A stretch of DNA of 7,198 bases, taken from the NCBI GenBank assembly GCA_050252415.1, contig JBFWKZ010000118.1, positions 1 to 7,198 of the forward strand, given 5' to 3'. The DNA is from Heteroscillospira sp050252415. Its GTDB lineage: Bacteria; Bacillota; Clostridia; Oscillospirales; Oscillospiraceae. Both the position numbers and the translations under genes were made by a program. Positions 7,112 through 7,198 of this stretch are shown here, in pieces (positions within the stretch are counted from its first letter, which is position 1; each line of letters opens with the position of its first letter). The notes below the pieces were generated by a model that did not search any database, had not been told where the DNA came from, and saw only the letters and a list, made by a program, of their open reading frames with translations.

Positions 7112-7129
7112 ACTGATGATAAAAGTGGA

Positions 7130-7186
7130 TTACATGATACCGCCGAGACATCCTTTTCTCCCGTCGCGCCGGCCCTTGATCGGCAT
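7130..7186 (-). pseudogene. mltG: Cut-off N-terminus of MltG ending in an in-frame TAA
   Basis: From an ATG at 7186 the frame reads 18 residues, MPIKGRRDGRKGCLGGIM, then TAA at 7130-7132, then STFIISVSIILACLAWMF in the same frame as the MltG entry. A basic cytoplasmic tail followed by one membrane helix is what MltG should have at its N-terminus. AGAGGG lies five bases before the ATG as a fair ribosome binding site. TAA is one substitution from TAC or TAT, so a tyrosine codon is a natural original. The frame stays open upstream to the window edge, so an earlier start cannot be excluded. Confidence 0.75.
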
Positions 7187-7198
7187 ATTATCCCTCTC

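Noticed and set aside
1..7198. CRISPR arrays, tRNA or rRNA genes, phage genes, transposases or toxin-antitoxin pairs
   Set aside because: I looked for them on both strands and saw none; the protein genes are ordinary core cell-wall, division, regulatory and RNA-modification-type genes.

Overview
The window looks like a piece of a Gram-positive Clostridia genome, probably of the Oscillospirales/Oscillospiraceae type. It has moderate G+C, strong GGAGG-type ribosome binding sites, and a PcsB/CwlO-like hydrolase encoded beside ftsEX. It is very likely a draft or metagenome-derived assembly, because it holds a run of exactly 100 Ns. All six recognisable protein genes lie on the minus strand, so they read from right to left.

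Right block (about 7198 to 4837): mltG, the membrane-anchored endolytic murein transglycosylase, is followed after 1 nt by a U32-family peptidase-like gene of the YrrO/TrhP type. The mltG frame can be traced upstream to an ATG at 7186 with a typical basic N-terminus, but an in-frame TAA at 7130-7132 cuts this piece off from the rest of the protein. The promoter of this block is outside the window.

Middle (4836 to 4357): an A+T-rich intergenic region holds the N gap (4538-4637). The 127 bases on each side of the gap are identical, which looks like two contig ends that share one k-mer of 127 rather than real missing DNA. The region contains a good sigma-A-type promoter (TTGAAA, 17 nt, TATTAT) reading left, duplicated by the artefact.

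Left block (4356 to 407): a likely operon encodes a CdaR/PucR-type transcriptional regulator, FtsE, FtsX and a secreted coiled-coil M23 (LytM) peptidase. FtsE and FtsX form the ATPase/membrane complex that in other bacteria switches on a peptidoglycan hydrolase through a periplasmic or extracellular coiled coil, and the M23 protein here has that architecture with all its catalytic residues intact. The regulator has a CdaR-like N-terminal sensor segment, a GGDEF-like middle and a C-terminal PucR helix-turn-helix. Its place at the head of this operon suggests that cell-wall hydrolysis is tied to some small-molecule signal, but this is inference.

Left end (1 to 406): a gene-free stretch crowded with hairpins. 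Its two ends are matching copies of a hairpin plus a CTGTCAAA motif in inverted orientation, which gives a MITE-like or REP-like element of about 350 bp. One inner hairpin has the form of a bidirectional intrinsic terminator and probably ends the left operon.

I do not see a previously undescribed multi-gene system here. The points most worth checking are the duplicated gap flanks, the broken mltG start, the terminal inverted-repeat element and the regulator-ftsEX-hydrolase linkage.
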